A stretch of 64,000 bases of DNA from positions 31,233 through 95,232 of the forward strand of contig NYYZ01000011.1 of NCBI GenBank assembly GCA_002686945.1, given 5' to 3'. Positions 45,161-55,664 of this stretch are shown here, piece by piece. The notes beneath the pieces are model-generated. The model ran no database searches and had not been told where the DNA came from. It saw only the letters and a list, made by a program, of their open reading frames with translations. Numbering within the stretch: the first letter of the stretch is position 1; the number at the start of each line of letters is the position of its first letter. A program made the position numbers and the translations under genes. The stretch is from Planctomycetota bacterium. GTDB taxonomy: Bacteria > Planctomycetota > UBA1135 > GCA-002686595.

Positions 45161-46702
45161 TCAGTTGCCTGTACTGCCTCGCAATAGGCTGGCCAGGCGC
45201 TCTGGTTGCGCCCTGACCCGCAAGATTTTGCCCCCTGCCAGGGTCACCAGGCCGGGCTTGGCGCCCTTGGGCTTGTGCACGTGCTTGCGCTCCACAAGAT
45301 GCACATCGCACTGGGAGGCACCTCGGGCGGGGGAGAAATGCACTGCCAGGAGGGCTGCGTCCACAATCGCCTGTTCGCTGGGTTGCACCCCGCGCCCCGT
45401 GCGCAGAATCACGTGACTCCCGGGTACATCTTGAGTGTGCAGCCAAAGGTCCAGTCCACGCGAGTGGTGCAGGGTCAGATCATCGTTGTCTCTGGCAGTG
45501 CGCCCCACGCGGATTTCCAGGCCCGCTTCGGTCTGGAAGGTGCGGTAGGGCAGGCGCGGAGGGCGCGGTTTTTTCTTGCGTGGGTTGGATTCCTGACGCT
45601 TTTCGAGCAGGCCTGCTTCGACTGCTTCAGTATCCAACCGCAGGGGATCTTCTGTGGTCAACGCCTGGGCAGCCAGTTCTTCCAGGCGTGAAATCCGTGA
45701 GCGGGCCTGATTGCGATCCTGCTCCAGGGTGGCCTGTGCTTTTTCGAGCTTGTGCACACGAGCAAAGATCTTCTCCAGATTTTCGCTCGGCGTCAGTTTG
45801 GGATCGAGTGCGAGTTTGCGCTGGGGCATGTCCGCAGCAAACCAATCCGAGACTGTAGTTTCGGTCATTCCACGTCGAAGGGTTCCCAGCACAGACTTGA
45901 GCAGCTCTCCATCCTGGCGAATGCGTTCACATTCATCTGTGGCCAGGGCCCGCTGTTCAATTCCCCTGAGGGCCGAGCGTGCACGGTTCAGGCGTCTTTC
46001 CAGGCGTGCGGTCAGGCGCGAGCGGTCCTGCTCCAGGACTGTCGCATCCGCCATCAGGCCAAGGGCGCACTCAACCCGCCAGGAGAGTGGCGCGCGGTCC
46101 TTGACCGGACCTGGAGGCAGCGTGTCGGGCTCCGGATAGCTCTCCCCGATGGAGGGTTGCGGCTTGTCGGGAGGCCGTAGCGATCCGCCAGGTGGGGACC
46201 AGGTGCGTCCCTTGGCTAAGCGGGCGGGACGGTGGGGCTTGTCCGCTTGAGGCACCAGGACCTCAATAATGCTGTCCTCTGGGCCCAGCAGGGCGATGTT
46301 GGAGTGGCGCCCCAGAAACTCCAACAGAAGGGCGCGCCGGGCGTTTCCTGGGCAGTTGCTGAACTCCAGGAGCGCAATGCGGTCAGCGCCCACCTGCTCG
46401 ATCGACTTGAGGGTTGAGCCCAGGAGTTCTTCTCCCAGACGGTCGAAGACTGGCGCATGGCTGCCTCGATGAGAATGCACCCGACCTTGCTGTAGATGCA
46501 GGCGCGCTCCATCCAGATGGGCCGAGAGGCGCAGGCGCAGGAGCGGGGGCCCATCGGGGACGGAGCTCGGTGGCGTCAGAATCAGCAGCAGATCCCGTGG
46601 AGGGAGAGGTTGGACTTCGGCCACGGTCCAGCCGGATACGAGCTGACCGAGCTCGCAAGCAAGCTCGGTCAGATGGGTCGCGCTGAAAGCGGAGAACTTC
46701 AG
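45161..46702 (-). CDS. rqcH: NFACT-family protein RqcH, proposed CTG start
   Basis: A 513-residue protein if it starts at CTG 46702. No ATG, GTG or TTG gives a family-like N-terminus; the nearest ATG (46801) lies inside ndk. An AAGGA ribosome-binding site lies six bases upstream of the CTG. Residues then run LKFSAFSATHLTELACELG, as in NFACT-N. The DR motif for tRNA contact is in EQVGADRIALLEF. A central coiled coil (ARLERRLNRA..., FARVHKLEKAQATLEQD) is followed by NFACT-R: RVGRTARDNDDLTL, DLWLHTQDVPGSHVILR. RqcH adds C-terminal alanine tails on stalled 50S-peptidyl-tRNA in ribosome quality control. Confidence 0.85.
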   Translation of the reverse strand: MKFSAFSATHLTELACELGQLVSGWTVAEVQPLPPRDLLLILTPPSSVPDGPPLLRLRLSAHLDGARLHLQQGRVHSHRGSHAPVFDRLGEELLGSTLKSIEQVGADRIALLEFSNCPGNARRALLLEFLGRHSNIALLGPEDSIIEVLVPQADKPHRPARLAKGRTWSPPGGSLRPPDKPQPSIGESYPEPDTLPPGPVKDRAPLSWRVECALGLMADATVLEQDRSRLTARLERRLNRARSALRGIEQRALATDECERIRQDGELLKSVLGTLRRGMTETTVSDWFAADMPQRKLALDPKLTPSENLEKIFARVHKLEKAQATLEQDRNQARSRISRLEELAAQALTTEDPLRLDTEAVEAGLLEKRQESNPRKKKPRPPRLPYRTFQTEAGLEIRVGRTARDNDDLTLHHSRGLDLWLHTQDVPGSHVILRTGRGVQPSEQAIVDAALLAVHFSPARGASQCDVHLVERKHVHKPKGAKPGLVTLAGGKILRVRAQPERLASLLRGSTGN

Positions 46703-46737
46703 GAGAGTTCCTTGTCGAGAAGGAGCTTCAGGAGAGC
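46697..46737 (-). promoter_or_regulatory. Twin stem-loops at the ndk/rqcH junction
   Basis: On the minus-strand RNA two tandem hairpins carry the same seven-base loop CTCCTGA. The first stem is AGGAGCT/AGCTCCT and its loop contains the ndk stop TGA. The second stem is GAACT/AGTTC and its loop contains the proposed CTG start of rqcH. The stems differ by paired substitutions while the loops stay identical. They may couple or restrain rqcH translation. Confidence 0.5.
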
Positions 46738-47198
46738 TCCTCAGCAATGTTGTAGGTCCAGCCCAGATCCGCAGGCTCCCACTCGCTGATTTCGGCTGCA
46801 TCGCTGAACCACAGGGCCATTTCGCTCTTGGCCGTATCCGGCCCATCCGAAGCGTGCACCAGGTTGTTGGAGAAGCTCATACCGTAGTCCCCGCGGATTG
46901 TTCCGGGGGCAGCTTCACGGCTGTTGGTTGCACCCACCATCTGGCGTACAACTTTGATCGCGTCCTTGCCTTCAAGGCAAAGGGCCACAACCGGGCCGGA
47001 ACTCATGAAACCCACCAGATTCTGGAAGAAGGGCCGCTCCCGGTGCACTTCGTAGTGCTTCTCGAGGTGCTCGCTGGAGAACGTGCGCATCTTGAGACCG
47101 ATGAGCTTCAATCCCTTCGCTTCGAATCGTGAAAGGATGCTGCCGATCAGGCCACGCTGGGCGGCATCGGGCTTGAGGAGGACGAGCGTGCGTTCCAC
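46728..47198 (-). CDS. ndk: Nucleoside diphosphate kinase
   Basis: A 156-residue enzyme that transfers the gamma phosphate between nucleoside di- and triphosphates. It starts at GTG 47198 (ERTLVLLKPDA follows, the family N-terminus). Motifs: LKPDAAQRGLIG, HYEVHRERPFFQNLVGFMSSGPVVALCLEG, GATNSREAAPGTIRGDYG and the phosphohistidine segment NLVHASDGPDTAKSE, where the usual HGSD is HASD. The C-terminus is about ten residues longer than average. It is first of a probable ndk-rqcH pair. Confidence 0.96.
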   Translation of the reverse strand: MERTLVLLKPDAAQRGLIGSILSRFEAKGLKLIGLKMRTFSSEHLEKHYEVHRERPFFQNLVGFMSSGPVVALCLEGKDAIKVVRQMVGATNSREAAPGTIRGDYGMSFSNNLVHASDGPDTAKSEMALWFSDAAEISEWEPADLGWTYNIAEELS

Positions 47199-47810
47199 GG
47201 TGGGGATTCCAGAAGACTGGGTGAGTTGAAAGAAAAGGGCGGACCTTTTCGACCCCCATCCCTGGAAGGTTTCCGGGTCCGCCCCGGATTTGGGGGAGGA
47301 GCATAGCGATGGGGGGGGTGCAGCGCCACCCTGATCCGGCCTTGGCTGGCCCTTCCCCATCCCCTTGGTGTCCTGGGTGGGTGGGTGGGGCATGCCCTGC
47401 AGGCTCCAGAGGGGCCCGAGCCAAGCGGAGTGGGGACCAAGAGGGCGGTCCGGGGCCTTGCTGAGCACACTCTCCTGGGGCTCCTGAAGGTCCCCGTGGT
47501 GCAGGAAGCCCAGGGGCCCTGTTGGTTCCCGCCCGAGTCTTCCATAACCCGGTCCGGGATCTGCTGTGGCAGGCGGTCGCATGCACCTGGCGCGCCCCAA
47601 AATAACCCCTTCCAGATCCTTGACTCGGCAACGCTGACTCCTACCATAGCGGCCCATATCTCGGATCGGGGGCATTTGCAAGGGCGCACAAGCGTTCCAA
47701 GCCTCTGGCTCGAGATGAACGTTTGAGAACCTGCGCCCCTCCGGATCTCCCCGATCCCTCCTGGCTTTTTTCCGTCCTGCCCGAGTCTGGATCCTCATCG
47801 ATCCAGCCCC
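47199..47810. other. Intergenic region with divergent promoters, no gene recognised
   Basis: 612 bases between ndk (-) and the ATP synthase operon (+). Open frames here lack family similarity and read as GC-rich shadows. It must contain the ATP operon promoter and the ndk promoter. A 9-base inverted repeat (GGGCGGACC 47237-47245, GGTCCGCCC 47276-47284) lies in the ndk leader. T6 near 47767 and the AT-richer stretch around 47610-47660 are candidate promoter positions, not assigned. Confidence 0.4.
47237..47284 (-). promoter_or_regulatory. Inverted repeat in the ndk upstream region
   Basis: GGGCGGACC at 47237-47245 and GGTCCGCCC at 47276-47284 are perfect complements separated by 30 bases. It begins 38 bases upstream of the ndk start codon and could form a leader hairpin or an operator. 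Confidence 0.35.
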
Positions 47811-48071
47811 TTGTTCAGAGTGCCCCCAGATCCTCAACGAGAAGACTCCCCTGGCCCGAAGGACTGGCAAGCAGACCTTGCCCGTTACGGTGGCCTCGGT
47901 CTCACCCTTGGTGTGACCTTGGCCGCGTTTTCTCTGGCAGGCTGGTGGCTCGATGGTCAGCTTGGCACCAGCCCCCTGTGCCTGCTGATTGGAACAGGCC
48001 TTGGATTTTTCGGTGGGATGGTCTCCCTCATTCGCAAGGTTCCTACTGTCCGTGGGAAGCAGCGCAAGTGA
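47811..48071 (+). CDS. Small AtpI/ATPase-gene-1-like membrane protein of the ATP synthase operon
   Basis: An 86-residue protein (TTG 47811; GTG 47820 is an in-frame alternative). After a polar N-terminus it has two hydrophobic helices: YGGLGLTLGVTLAAFSLAGWWLDGQLG and LCLLIGTGLGFFGGMVSLI. This is the layout of the small ATPase gene 1/AtpQ-type proteins that precede many ATP synthase operons and help Mg uptake or c-ring assembly. Position as the first gene of the operon supports this. The RBS is not obvious. Confidence 0.7.
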   Translation: MFRVPPDPQREDSPGPKDWQADLARYGGLGLTLGVTLAAFSLAGWWLDGQLGTSPLCLLIGTGLGFFGGMVSLIRKVPTVRGKQRK

Positions 48072-48109
48072 AGTCGGCTCCCTTGATTCAGGCGCGATCA
48101 CCGATCCCC

Positions 48110-48490
48110 ATGTCCAAAACCTCACTGATCACCCTGCTTGGGCTGGCGGCCGCTGTCGTGATTGCGATGGAGCAGGAGCCCGCTCAGCGTGCGGGCATTC
48201 TCGCCGGGGCAGTGCTGGGTGCAGGAGTAGGGCTGCTGGGCTTCGCCTGGTTGCGGCATAGCCTTGAGTATCGTCCCGCTCGGGCTTTCAATACCCTCGT
48301 GCTTGGTTTCCTTTTTCACCTTGGCGCACTTCTGATGGGTACGCTGGCCCTGCATTACGCCCCGGTGGCCAAAGATCTCTTTGATGCGCGAGTCTTTGCA
48401 GTGGGCTACGCCTGCCTGGCCTTCATCCCTCTCGTGTTTGGTGCTTTGGAAAGCGTCCGAGTCACGAGCCAAGGCAGGACCGTCGCATGA
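48110..48490 (+). CDS. Small ATP synthase operon membrane protein, AtpI/AtpR-like
   Basis: A 126-residue protein with four hydrophobic helices (LITLLGLAAAVVIAM, GILAGAVLGAGVGLLGFAWL, ALLMGTLALHYA, AVGYACLAFIPLVFGAL). No family motif is definite. By position just before atpB, and by size, it matches AtpI/AtpR-like accessory proteins of the Fo sector. The stop overlaps the atpB start by four bases (ATGA), showing tight coupling. Confidence 0.62.
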   Translation: MSKTSLITLLGLAAAVVIAMEQEPAQRAGILAGAVLGAGVGLLGFAWLRHSLEYRPARAFNTLVLGFLFHLGALLMGTLALHYAPVAKDLFDARVFAVGYACLAFIPLVFGALESVRVTSQGRTVA

Positions 48491-49443
48491 ACCTTCTGCG
48501 CCCGATTCTTATTCTGGCGGTGATCGTGGGAGCTATTTTCGTCTCCACGAACTACACCGAGCACCACGCGGGAAGCAACGCGGATCCCATGGATGCGCTC
48601 TATGCACACGTGGTCCCGGCCAAGCTTGTGTTCTCGGATCAGGGGCATGGACATGGTGATCAGGGCACCGCGGACCACATTGACGGGCATGCTGTTGATG
48701 ATGACCATGAGCACGAGGCGGTTGGTGTCTTCGGGCTGCCCGAGAGCATGGCGCCCACGAACCTCCAGGTCTTTCAATTGGCAGCGATCCTGCTGATTCT
48801 TATCGCTTTTGGTGGCGTGGGCCAGCATCTCCGAACGGGCAAGGGCGACAAACTGACCCGCATCCTGGCCGGATGGGTGACCTATATCAGGGACGAGATG
48901 GTGCGTCCGAACATGCAGCGAGGAGACGAGCAGCAGTTCCTGCCCTATTTCCTGTATCTGTTCTTCTTCATCGTCTTCATGAACCTGATGGGGCTGGTAC
49001 CCGGCGGGGCCACCGCAACCGCGTCTATTTTTGTGACGGCGGCTTTGGCCCTGACAACTCTGGTGGCCATGCTTGGTTGCGGAATGGTGAGTCAGGGTCC
49101 CATCAAGTTCTGGACCGGATTGGTGCCACAGGTGCCTGCGTGGCTCTGGCCCCTGATGTTCGTGGTCGAGGTCTTTGGCCTCTTCATCAAGCCTTTCGCC
49201 CTGATGATCCGACTCTTTGCAAACATGACCGGAGGACACCTGGTGGTGCTCTCTTTCATGGGCTTGATTTTCTACTTCGCTGGAACTGACTACAGCTCAA
49301 TTGGATGGGCTGTTTCGCCTCCGGCCGTGGCGCTTGCAGTCTTCATCATGATCATCGAGGGCTTTGTCGCCCTGCTGCAGGCCTACATTTTTACTCAACT
49401 GACGATTATGTTCGTCGGTACAGCTGTCCACCCCGAGCACTGA
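48487..49443 (+). CDS. atpB: F1Fo ATP synthase subunit a
   Basis: A 318-residue proton-channel subunit of Fo. The essential arginine is Arg242 in FALMIRLFANMTGGH; the final helices have IEGFVALLQAYIFTQLT. It is longer than the common 240-270 residues because of an N-terminal hydrophobic segment (5-20) and a periplasmic stretch at 51-77 very rich in His, Asp and Gly (GHGHGD, DDDHEHEA). The first helix could be a cleaved signal or a true TM segment. Confidence 0.96.
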   Translation: MNLLRPILILAVIVGAIFVSTNYTEHHAGSNADPMDALYAHVVPAKLVFSDQGHGHGDQGTADHIDGHAVDDDHEHEAVGVFGLPESMAPTNLQVFQLAAILLILIAFGGVGQHLRTGKGDKLTRILAGWVTYIRDEMVRPNMQRGDEQQFLPYFLYLFFFIVFMNLMGLVPGGATATASIFVTAALALTTLVAMLGCGMVSQGPIKFWTGLVPQVPAWLWPLMFVVEVFGLFIKPFALMIRLFANMTGGHLVVLSFMGLIFYFAGTDYSSIGWAVSPPAVALAVFIMIIEGFVALLQAYIFTQLTIMFVGTAVHPEH

Positions 49444-49546
49444 TTCTCATTGGTCGGGTTGTTTGCGGCATTCGCCGCAAAACACTTCACAAACCCCTTT
49501 AGACAACCTACTTAGCCCCCGACGGGGCGTACTGGAGACAGGAAAC

Positions 49547-49786
49547 ATGATTCAAGCAGACCAAGTCATGGAAATTGGCAAGATGGGCGCAGGTATTGGC
49601 GCTGGTATCGGTGCCGTTGGTGCTGGCCTTGGCATTGGGCGCATCGGCGCTGCTGCTAACGAAGGCATCGCACGACAGCCCGAGGCAGCCGGCGAAATAC
49701 GTGGCAACTCGATTATTCTTGCCGCCCTCATCGAGGGTGTCTCGCTCTTTGCCGTTGTGGTAACACTCTTGATCGCCCTGGGGTGA
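49547..49786 (+). CDS. atpE: F1Fo ATP synthase subunit c
   Basis: A 79-residue two-helix proteolipid. Helix 1 is glycine-rich (GAGIGAGIGAVGAGLGIG), followed by the polar loop ARQPEA. Glu63 in ALIEGVSLF is the ion-carrying carboxylate. The Na-type signature (Gln in helix 1, Ser/Thr right after the Glu) is absent, so proton coupling is expected. The ATG at 49547 follows GGAGACAGGAAAC, a good ribosome-binding site, stronger than its neighbours' and in keeping with the many copies needed. Confidence 0.96.
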   Translation: MIQADQVMEIGKMGAGIGAGIGAVGAGLGIGRIGAAANEGIARQPEAAGEIRGNSIILAALIEGVSLFAVVVTLLIALG

Positions 49787-49881
49787 TTGTTTGAAAACCT
49801 CACTTGGGTTGTGTCAAAGAGGAGAAGCCCTTTCCTGGGTGCTGATCCTGTGATTTGCACCTTGTAGGCCACGCGACTGCC

Positions 49882-49905
49882 CCCGCAGCCCTTCGCGGCT
49901 GCGGG
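49882..49905 (+). promoter_or_regulatory. Stable hairpin between atpE and atpF
   Basis: CCCGCAGCC (49882-49890) pairs perfectly with GGCTGCGGG (49897-49905), loop CTTCGC. It lies in a 180-base gap, and no T-run follows. Candidate mRNA-stabilising or attenuating element that raises atpE output relative to the downstream genes. Confidence 0.5.
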
Positions 49906-49966
49906 TTCCCGCGGGCCAGAGCCCACTCAACCGGACCAACACAAACCTCCAACCAATCCTCAAAAT

Positions 49967-50500
49967 ATGATTGCCAGTCTTATACCGGTGGCGAGCGAAG
50001 GCGGCTTCAACCCGCTTGACGTCCAGGAAGGGACCTTCATCTGGACGCTTGTGATCTTTGCGATTGCGCTGCCATTCATGTGGAAGTTTGTTTTCGGTCC
50101 GATCACAAATGCGCTCTATGCCCGCGATGTGCAGGCCAGCGAGGCAGCTCTGGCTGCGGAGAAGGCCCGTGAAGAGGCTGCGAAATCTGCGGCCAAAGTT
50201 GAGGTCGCCCTGGGCGACGCTCAAGCGGAGGCAGCCCGCCACCTGGCAACGGCCCGTGAAAGGGCAGAAGCCCGTGAGAACGACATTGTTGACAAGGCCA
50301 AGCGCGAAGCGACCGCCATGATCGACGGCGCGCGCACCCAGATTCAGGCTGAGCAGGAGAAGGCACTGGCGACAATTCGGGCCGAGGTAGTGGAGCTTTC
50401 CCTCGCGGCCGCATCCAAGGTCATCGGTCGCAGGGTGGACTCCGAAGACGATCGGCGTCTGGTCACTGACCTCGTCGCTGAGCAACAGGAGAACGTTTGA
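49967..50500 (+). CDS. atpF: F1Fo ATP synthase subunit b
   Basis: A 177-residue peripheral-stalk subunit. An N-terminal membrane helix (TFIWTLVIFAIALPFMWKFV, residues 23-42) is followed by a long, charged, alanine-rich coiled coil ending in VVELSLAAASKVIGRRVD, typical of the b C-terminus. Its stop overlaps the atpH start. Confidence 0.92.
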   Translation: MIASLIPVASEGGFNPLDVQEGTFIWTLVIFAIALPFMWKFVFGPITNALYARDVQASEAALAAEKAREEAAKSAAKVEVALGDAQAEAARHLATARERAEARENDIVDKAKREATAMIDGARTQIQAEQEKALATIRAEVVELSLAAASKVIGRRVDSEDDRRLVTDLVAEQQENV

Positions 50501-51066
50501 GCCACACCGCTGTAGACCCCGTCACCGGCCGTTGGGTCGGCGCCCTCTGGAATCTTGCCGCTGGCAAGGGCGCAACGGATGTGGTCATGGATGATTTGGG
50601 GCGGCTGGCCCATGAATTCCGCAACCCTGCCGTGTGCGCCTTCATGCTTGGTGGCGCAGTCAGCATGGAGGATCGGCGTGCCAAGCTGCAATTCCTTGTG
50701 GACGGCTTCAACTCTTTGACCCAGCGTTTTGTGTGGCTCTGCCTTGATCGCGGTCGTTTGGAGATCCTGCCTATCGCCTTCAGTGCTTTCCGCGCCCGAC
50801 GAATGCAAGAGGACGGGGTACTGGAGGGGGTGGTCGAAGCGCCTCGCCCCCTGGGCGAACATGATGTGCATGCGCTTGAAAATTCCCTTCATTCCCGTTT
50901 GGGCAAGACTGTGCGTCTGGCTCAAGCCACTACCCCTGACCTGGTGGGAGGCGTGCGCGTCACCATCGGGGACAAAATGATCGATGCGTCGATTGCAGGC
51001 CGATTTGATGGCCTGCGCCGGCGATTGCTTGAGGCACGACTACCATCGTCGGCGGCTACTGACTGA
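50497..51066 (+). CDS. atpH: F1Fo ATP synthase subunit delta
   Basis: A 189-residue subunit joining the peripheral stalk to F1. It starts at TTG 50497, overlapping the atpF stop as TTGA. The N-terminal helical domain is quite divergent; the C-terminal segment PDLVGGVRVTIGDKMIDASIAGRFDGLRRRL is the diagnostic family end. The spacing and order (F-H-A) confirm identity. Confidence 0.9.
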   Translation: MSHTAVDPVTGRWVGALWNLAAGKGATDVVMDDLGRLAHEFRNPAVCAFMLGGAVSMEDRRAKLQFLVDGFNSLTQRFVWLCLDRGRLEILPIAFSAFRARRMQEDGVLEGVVEAPRPLGEHDVHALENSLHSRLGKTVRLAQATTPDLVGGVRVTIGDKMIDASIAGRFDGLRRRLLEARLPSSAATD

Positions 51067-51225
51067 CCGGGACCAACGGTGCTTGCCGCCGGTCCTGCTC
51101 CCCTGACTTCTTAGACGACTTTTTCAATGCTGGCCCGGCCACCCTGGCTGCGCCAGTGAACTCAACCTGCAACCAACCCGCCAGCATCCAATGCTGGCCA
51201 GCAACAACCCACTAGGGACTAAACA

Positions 51226-52800
51226 ATGGATCTTCGACCCGCAGAAGTGACCTCGATCCTCGAAAAGGAAATTGAGAACTACGGTGGCGAAAGCCGCATG
51301 CAAAGCGTGGGCACGGTGCTCTCCGTCGGTGACGGTGTGGCACGTGTTTATGGCCTCGACGACTGCATGATGAACGAACTGCTTGAGTTCCCTGGTGGCG
51401 TGCGCGGCGTTGCGCTCTCCCTTGAGGAGGACAACGTTGGTTGCGTGCTGCTCGGAGATGCAGCAAAGGTTTCAGAAGGGGATACGGTCAAGGCCACCGG
51501 ACGGATCATCAGTGTGCCCACCGGGGATTCCCTTTTGGGCCGGGTGGTCAATGCTCTGGGCGACCCGGTTGACGGTAAGGGACCCCTGGCGGTAACCGAA
51601 GCCGACTATCTGCCCATCGAGCAGCCCGCTCCCTCTGTTGTGGAGCGCGAGCCCGTCACCGAGCCCCTGCAGACTGGCATCAAGGCTGTAGACGGCATGA
51701 TTCCCATCGGCCGCGGCCAGCGTGAGCTGATCATTGGTGACCGTCAGACCGGCAAGACCGCTCTGATCATCGACACCATCATTTCCCAGAAGTTCACTGG
51801 GGGGGGCGACCCCTCGGACCCGAGCCAGGTGATCTGTATCTATGTGGCGGTGGCTCAAAAGCAGTCCACCATCAAGGATGTGGTCCAGCGCCTTGAGAAA
51901 GAGGGTGCCATGCAGTACAGCATCGTCGTGGCGGCACCCGCCATCGAAGAGGCTTCCATGCAGTATCTCGCCTGCTATGGCGGGTGCACCATGGGCGAGC
52001 GCTTCCGTGACGAAGGTCGCCATGTGGTGATCTTCTATGATGACCTCTATAAGCAGGCTCTGGCCTATCGTCAGGTGATGTTGCTCCTGCGCCGTCCTCC
52101 AGGACGCGAGGCGTTCCCCGGCGATGTGTTCAATCTGCACTCGCGCTTGCTGGAGCGTTCGGCCAAGCTGGCCAAGAACGCTCCTGAGATCAACCCACGC
52201 TACAAGAAGGGCGCTGGATCCTTGACCGCTTTGCCCGTTGTGGAAACGCAGGAAGGGGATGTGTCCGCATACATCCCCACAAATGTGATTTCGATCACTG
52301 ACGGGCAGATCTTCCTGGAAACCAACCTCTTCAACTCGGGCATCCGCCCTGCGGTGAATGCTGGCATCTCGGTCTCACGAGTGGGGGGCGCTGCCCAGAT
52401 TCCTGCCATGAAGAAGACCGCTGGTTCCCTGCGCCTGGACTTGGCCCAGTTCCGTGAATTGGCAGCCTTTGCCCAGTTCGGTTCTGATTTGGACAAAGCC
52501 ACCCAGGACAAGCTGACTCGTGGCGAGCGCCTGGTGGAATTGCTCAAACAGGGACAGTATAAGCCCCTGCCCGCTGTCGAGCAGGTGATGATGCTTTACT
52601 CCGGTACTTCTGGCGCCCTGGACACCTTCCCCAAGGAAGAGGTGGGCAACTTTGAGCAGGCTTTCCTGCAGCACATTCGGGACACCGCGCCTGAAATTGC
52701 TGACCAGATCGTCAGCGCCAAGAAGGGCATCCCTGACGAGACCAAAGCCGCCCTCGATGGGCATATCGCCACGGTCAAGCAGACCCTCGGATTGAGCTGA
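51226..52800 (+). CDS. atpA: F1Fo ATP synthase subunit alpha
   Basis: A 524-residue F1 subunit carrying non-catalytic nucleotide sites. Motifs: [18 protein letters not shown]-loop [39 protein letters not shown] and [14 protein letters not shown]. Length is normal. A 159-base gap separates it from atpH; in it I see no gene or strong hairpin. Confidence 0.98.
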   Translation: MDLRPAEVTSILEKEIENYGGESRMQSVGTVLSVGDGVARVYGLDDCMMNELLEFPGGVRGVALSLEEDNVGCVLLGDAAKVSEGDTVKATGRIISVPTGDSLLGRVVNALGDPVDGKGPLAVTEADYLPIEQPAPSVVEREPVTEPLQTGIKAVDGMIPIGRGQRELIIGDRQTGKTALIIDTIISQKFTGGGDPSDPSQVICIYVAVAQKQSTIKDVVQRLEKEGAMQYSIVVAAPAIEEASMQYLACYGGCTMGERFRDEGRHVVIFYDDLYKQALAYRQVMLLLRRPPGREAFPGDVFNLHSRLLERSAKLAKNAPEINPRYKKGAGSLTALPVVETQEGDVSAYIPTNVISITDGQIFLETNLFNSGIRPAVNAGISVSRVGGAAQIPAMKKTAGSLRLDLAQFRELAAFAQFGSDLDKATQDKLTRGERLVELLKQGQYKPLPAVEQVMMLYSGTSGALDTFPKEEVGNFEQAFLQHIRDTAPEIADQIVSAKKGIPDETKAALDGHIATVKQTLGLS

Positions 52801-52837
52801 GTCCCCTCCATTAGCACTTACACCCCAAGAGCACCCC

Positions 52838-55221
<2,384 letters not shown>

Positions 55222-55242
55222 GTTCAGGAGCAGGTGAAAATC

Positions 55243-55662
55243 ATGGCCGACGCCATCAGTTTACGAGTCATTACTCCCGACAGCATTCTTATTGATGCTC
55301 CTGCTGACAGTGTGCGCTTCCCGGGGTTGGACGGTTCCATCGGTGTGCTGCCCCGCCATGCACATATGGTTGCGGCCCTGGATGCGGGGCCACTTTCCTG
55401 GGATGGCCCCGATGGCAAAGGAGAGATGTTTGTGGCGGGCGGGTTTGCTGAGGTGCGAGCCAATACCCTGCGTGTAGTGACACAATCCGGAGAGTTGGTC
55501 AGTGATATTGACGTGGAGCGCGCTGAGGCCTCCGCTGAGCGCGCCCGCGAGCGCCTGCGGGTCGGCGGAACTGCCTCCAAGGCTGGCGAATTGGATTCTC
55601 TGCGCGCCCAGGCGGCCTTGCGACGCGCACTTCAACGCATGCGAATGGCGCAGAGACGCTGA
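55243..55662 (+). CDS. atpC: F1Fo ATP synthase subunit epsilon
   Basis: A 139-residue subunit: N-terminal beta-sandwich (LRVITPDSILIDAPADSVRFPGLDGSIGVLPRHAHMVAAL) and a C-terminal helical hairpin with VERAEASAERARERL, which can inhibit ATPase activity. The ATG at 55243 is preferred; GTG 55234 is in frame. It is the last gene of the operon proper, with aspS starting three bases later. Confidence 0.94.
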   Translation: MADAISLRVITPDSILIDAPADSVRFPGLDGSIGVLPRHAHMVAALDAGPLSWDGPDGKGEMFVAGGFAEVRANTLRVVTQSGELVSDIDVERAEASAERARERLRVGGTASKAGELDSLRAQAALRRALQRMRMAQRR

Positions 55663-55664
55663 TC

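Noticed and set aside
47199-47810. Several 60-220-codon frames between ndk and the ATP synthase operon
   Set aside because: They overlap each other in different frames, show no family similarity or signal peptide, and have no convincing ribosome-binding site.
49547-49786. Sodium-dependent ATP synthase considered for subunit c
   Set aside because: The carboxylate is followed by Gly-Val, not Ser/Thr, and helix 1 lacks the sodium-liganding Gln.
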